Below are positions 61,736-64,000 of a stretch of DNA of 64,000 bases, piece by piece (the stretch's first letter is position 1; the number at the start of each line of letters is the position of its first letter). The stretch is from Phycisphaerales bacterium (GTDB lineage: Bacteria > Planctomycetota > Phycisphaerae > UBA1845 > UTPLA1). The notes beneath the pieces were generated by a model. That model worked only from the letters and a program-made list of their open reading frames with translations, ran no database searches and was not told where the DNA came from. The DNA lies in NCBI GenBank assembly GCA_022360095.1, contig JAKSDK010000312.1:62001-126000 (forward strand), written 5' to 3'. The position numbers and the translations under genes are program-made.

Positions 61736-62536
61736 TCAGTCTGATGGCTCGGCCGGCTGCGTGGTGGGCTGACTCGTCGCCGGAGGTGTCTTCGGGCGCA
61801 AGTCGAAATTCCATTTTGTCGTCCAATCGACCGGCTCGTCCAACCGACTCAAGCCGGAGGTATGCCACGATACCGACCCATCAATCGACTGAAGGGTGAC
61901 GGGCTCGGGACCGTGATTCACAATCTTGAGTTGGACGTATCCGATTGAAGGAATGACCTGAGCGAAAATCTCAGGGCTGCGTTCAGCCAGCCAGCGATAG
62001 TATGCAGCGGCGCCCTGGATCGCGCCCTCTTCGGGTTTTTCGACTTTCTTCGCCAGTTCACTAAACCGAGTGCATTCTTCGCGAGGAACACGCAGGTCGG
62101 ATAAGAAAAGGGGCTTGCGGGCTGTCCGCGTCGATTTGCTGCCCTTCGGCAGTTCCCAACTCGACCAATGAAGCCGATCGCAACTGTAGCGCACATAACC
62201 CTTAAGATGTTGCTTGTCTTCCTTGTTTTTCAGCATCACATCAAAAAGCGCCGTTATTCCACCGCAGGGCCCACGGTAGGCCAGGCCGACCGCCATCGTT
62301 TCCGATTCGACCCATCCCTTGCCTTCGCCTTCCAGCACAAGACCATTCGCTTTCAACTTGGCGTGAGGGGAAAGGCGAGAATGTTTGCTGATCGCTGCTC
62401 CGCCTCGATAAGGGTCCTCAACGTTACGATCGAATGAGATATGAATCGGTGCACGCGAGACGATTCCGGCCACCGCGACTTGAAGGCCGACGAACATCCA
62501 CACCAGAGCCGCTGAATAAACAGTTCGACGCTTCAT
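61736..62536 (-). CDS. Exported protein of unknown function
   Basis: AAGGAG seven bases upstream sets ATG 62536. A signal peptide (about 1-24) is followed by a polar domain of 230 residues with Cys at CGG and SCD, and a C-terminal Pro/Thr-rich tail (TPPATSQPTTQPAEPSD). No family is recognised. It converges with DUF4286 and diverges from the metalloprotease. Confidence 0.75.
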   Translation of the reverse strand: MKRRTVYSAALVWMFVGLQVAVAGIVSRAPIHISFDRNVEDPYRGGAAISKHSRLSPHAKLKANGLVLEGEGKGWVESETMAVGLAYRGPCGGITALFDVMLKNKEDKQHLKGYVRYSCDRLHWSSWELPKGSKSTRTARKPLFLSDLRVPREECTRFSELAKKVEKPEEGAIQGAAAYYRWLAERSPEIFAQVIPSIGYVQLKIVNHGPEPVTLQSIDGSVSWHTSGLSRLDEPVDWTTKWNFDLRPKTPPATSQPTTQPAEPSD

Positions 62537-62712
62537 GGACGACTCCTTCCAGTAATTGTTGGTTCGCTTCGGCGATAATCCAAGAGTTTGCCCACTAAAA
62601 GTTTGAAAAACAAGGACCAAAAAAGGACTAAGCAGGTAAGGAATAGGTGTTCGACGGCGAATCAGGTAAAATAAGCGATCTCATCATGAGCCCTGATGAC
62701 GGAGAGGAACCG

Positions 62713-64000
62713 ATGAGATTATTTCGAAACTTGCGGATCACGGTTGCGGCGGTCACGTTCCTCGGCCTGTGTTTGTCTATGCCGGCCCTCGAAGGGGGCG
62801 AGCGGCCCTCAAGGCACGAAGGGCCCGCCGCCGGGGATGATCTGGAGCAGAGCGGAATGATGCGACCGTTCGTGTTGGTTTCCACAGACGTGGATTCCGC
62901 CGTCGTTCATTGGGATCGGGAGGCCATTCGAGCTTTTTCCGGCACGCAGCGTCCATCCTCGATACGAGATTTTCCGCTCCGCCACGATCTTAGCGTCGAC
63001 CTTCAGGTGAAGCCGTTTTCGGTCACGAGGATGGATACGCGGTTTGTCGTTGGTCGGAAGGGACACCCTGATCGAACGTTTGATTTTGATCCGTCTCGGA
63101 TATCGCTGTTTCGCGGCACGGTGGCGGACCGAGCGGGGTCGCATGTTTTCCTGGCATTATGCGATCGTCAATGCACCGGCTACATCGACCTCGGCCCGGG
63201 CGCAAAGCGCTATCGAATCGCTTCGCGGGATCGAGACGGCCGGGCGCTTGATTCGGGCGTGATCTCGGTCTTCGAGCCGTCGGGTGCCGCGGGTTTGTCA
63301 CCCGCAGTTCCGTTTTGCGCAGTCCGGGGCCATGAAGCGGAGAATGGGAATGCGCGGGGTTCGGTTGAGCGCGGTGTGGTCCGGGGTGGTGAGTTCAGGC
63401 CGGGCTTGAAGCACATCGAGCTGGCGGTCGAGACGGACTTCGAATACTTCTCCCTGTTCAACGATCTTGACGCCGCTTCCACGTACCTGGTGCAATTGTA
63501 TGGGGCCGTTAGCGATATCTACATGCGCGACGTTGATACGCGCATCGAACTCGTCTTTGCCCGATTGTGGGATAATCCGGACGATTTGTTTAATGAAGTC
63601 GATCCCACACCGTTACCGATATTTCGAAGCTATTGGAATGCCAACATGGGGGCCGTGTCACGTGATATTGCTCAGTTGTTTTCAGGGAGACGTGACTATC
63701 CGTTCGGAGGCCAGGCTTTTCTCAACGCCCTTTGTGGGACGAACGGATATTCCGTCGTCGGCTATGCGACGGGTTTCTTCCCGGATCCTTCGAGGCCCAG
63801 TCCTTTCAATTACGACGTTGCGGTGACCGCTCACGAGATCGGTCACAACGCAGGGACCGGTCACACACACGATTCCCCCAATAACATTGATACCTGCAAT
63901 GATCCCGGCACGACGCCGCAGCGCGGCACGATCATGAGCTATTGCGGTCAGACGTGGAGTGGACAGAGTTCCAATCGGGACTTGTATTTTCACACGACGA
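62713..64000 (+). CDS. Secreted metzincin (M12B/reprolysin-like) zinc metalloprotease, 3' end cut by window
   Basis: ATG 62713 with GGAGAGGAA just upstream; frame open to the window end, giving at least 429 residues. A signal peptide (about 1-26) precedes a propeptide-like region. The catalytic domain starts near residue 235 and contains HEIGHNAGTGH at 374-384, an HExxHxxGxxH zinc site, followed by a Met-turn in GTIMSYC. This is the metzincin clan; planctomycete homologues often end in dockerin or sorting signals, which would lie beyond the window. Substrate unknown. Confidence 0.88.
   Translation, partial: MRLFRNLRITVAAVTFLGLCLSMPALEGGERPSRHEGPAAGDDLEQSGMMRPFVLVSTDVDSAVVHWDREAIRAFSGTQRPSSIRDFPLRHDLSVDLQVKPFSVTRMDTRFVVGRKGHPDRTFDFDPSRISLFRGTVADRAGSHVFLALCDRQCTGYIDLGPGAKRYRIASRDRDGRALDSGVISVFEPSGAAGLSPAVPFCAVRGHEAENGNARGSVERGVVRGGEFRPGLKHIELAVETDFEYFSLFNDLDAASTYLVQLYGAVSDIYMRDVDTRIELVFARLWDNPDDLFNEVDPTPLPIFRSYWNANMGAVSRDIAQLFSGRRDYPFGGQAFLNALCGTNGYSVVGYATGFFPDPSRPSPFNYDVAVTAHEIGHNAGTGHTHDSPNNIDTCNDPGTTPQRGTIMSYCGQTWSGQSSNRDLYFHTT

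Overview
The window looks like chromosomal DNA of a Planctomycetota bacterium, most likely from the Phycisphaerae side of the phylum. This is inferred from gene content: a dense mix of household genes (rpsA, rpsP-trmD-rplS, mlaEFD, a sigma factor) with large secreted proteins carrying dockerin-like tails, thrombospondin type 3 repeats, FG-GAP/ASPIC repeats and a PEP-CTERM anchor, plus VWA/MoxR genes and many HDOD and receiver proteins. No tRNA, rRNA, CRISPR array, transposase or phage gene was seen. Both window ends cut through genes.

Layout. 0-4.4 kb (+): two paralogous exported proteins, a strong terminator and a PduO-type cobalamin adenosyltransferase. 4.4-11.4 kb (-): mlaE-mlaF-mlaD lipid transporter, a sigma-70 family factor whose frame appears to begin at a non-NTG codon, six-S1-domain ribosomal protein S1, and a DUF502 membrane protein. 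11.7-21.6 kb (+): a membrane coiled-coil protein with a DnaJ-type zinc motif, an iron-type ABC transporter (binding lipoprotein and fused permease, no ATPase), an NHL lipoprotein, a giant VWA membrane protein and a MoxR ATPase. 21.9-28.4 kb: secreted proteins (tandem P-domains; 19-residue repeats), UspA, ArsM-type methyltransferase and an alpha/beta hydrolase. 28.4-37.8 kb: adenine deaminase, then a long + run of rpsP, trmD, rplS, yraN, tatD, ROK kinase, DUF2064, receiver and M16 peptidase. 37.8-44.5 kb: a 959-residue membrane protein of unknown function, XrtA-type polysaccharide deacetylase, L,D-transpeptidase, CPBP protease, MagIII-like glycosylase and a 49-residue membrane protein. 44.8-48.5 kb (-): a three-gene signalling cassette. 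48.7-54.1 kb: secreted FG-GAP, propeller-like and PEP-CTERM proteins. 54.3-64 kb: cysteine desulfurase, a NeuA-NeuB fusion behind a heptanucleotide repeat, HDOD, metal transporter, ASCH, PP2C phosphatase, DUF4286, an unknown exported protein and the first two-thirds or so of a metzincin protease.

How the genes may work together (inference): mlaEFD, polysaccharide deacetylase, L,D-transpeptidase, the NeuA-NeuB fusion and the PEP-CTERM protein all point to investment in the envelope and cell surface. The signalling genes (three HDOD/kinase/phosphatase proteins, three receivers) are unusually dense. The points most worth following are the unknown 959-residue protein, the NeuA-NeuB fusion with its repeat, the non-NTG sigma-factor start, the HTH-REC / HDOD-kinase / pseudo-receiver cassette, and the ATPase-less iron transporter linked to an NHL lipoprotein.
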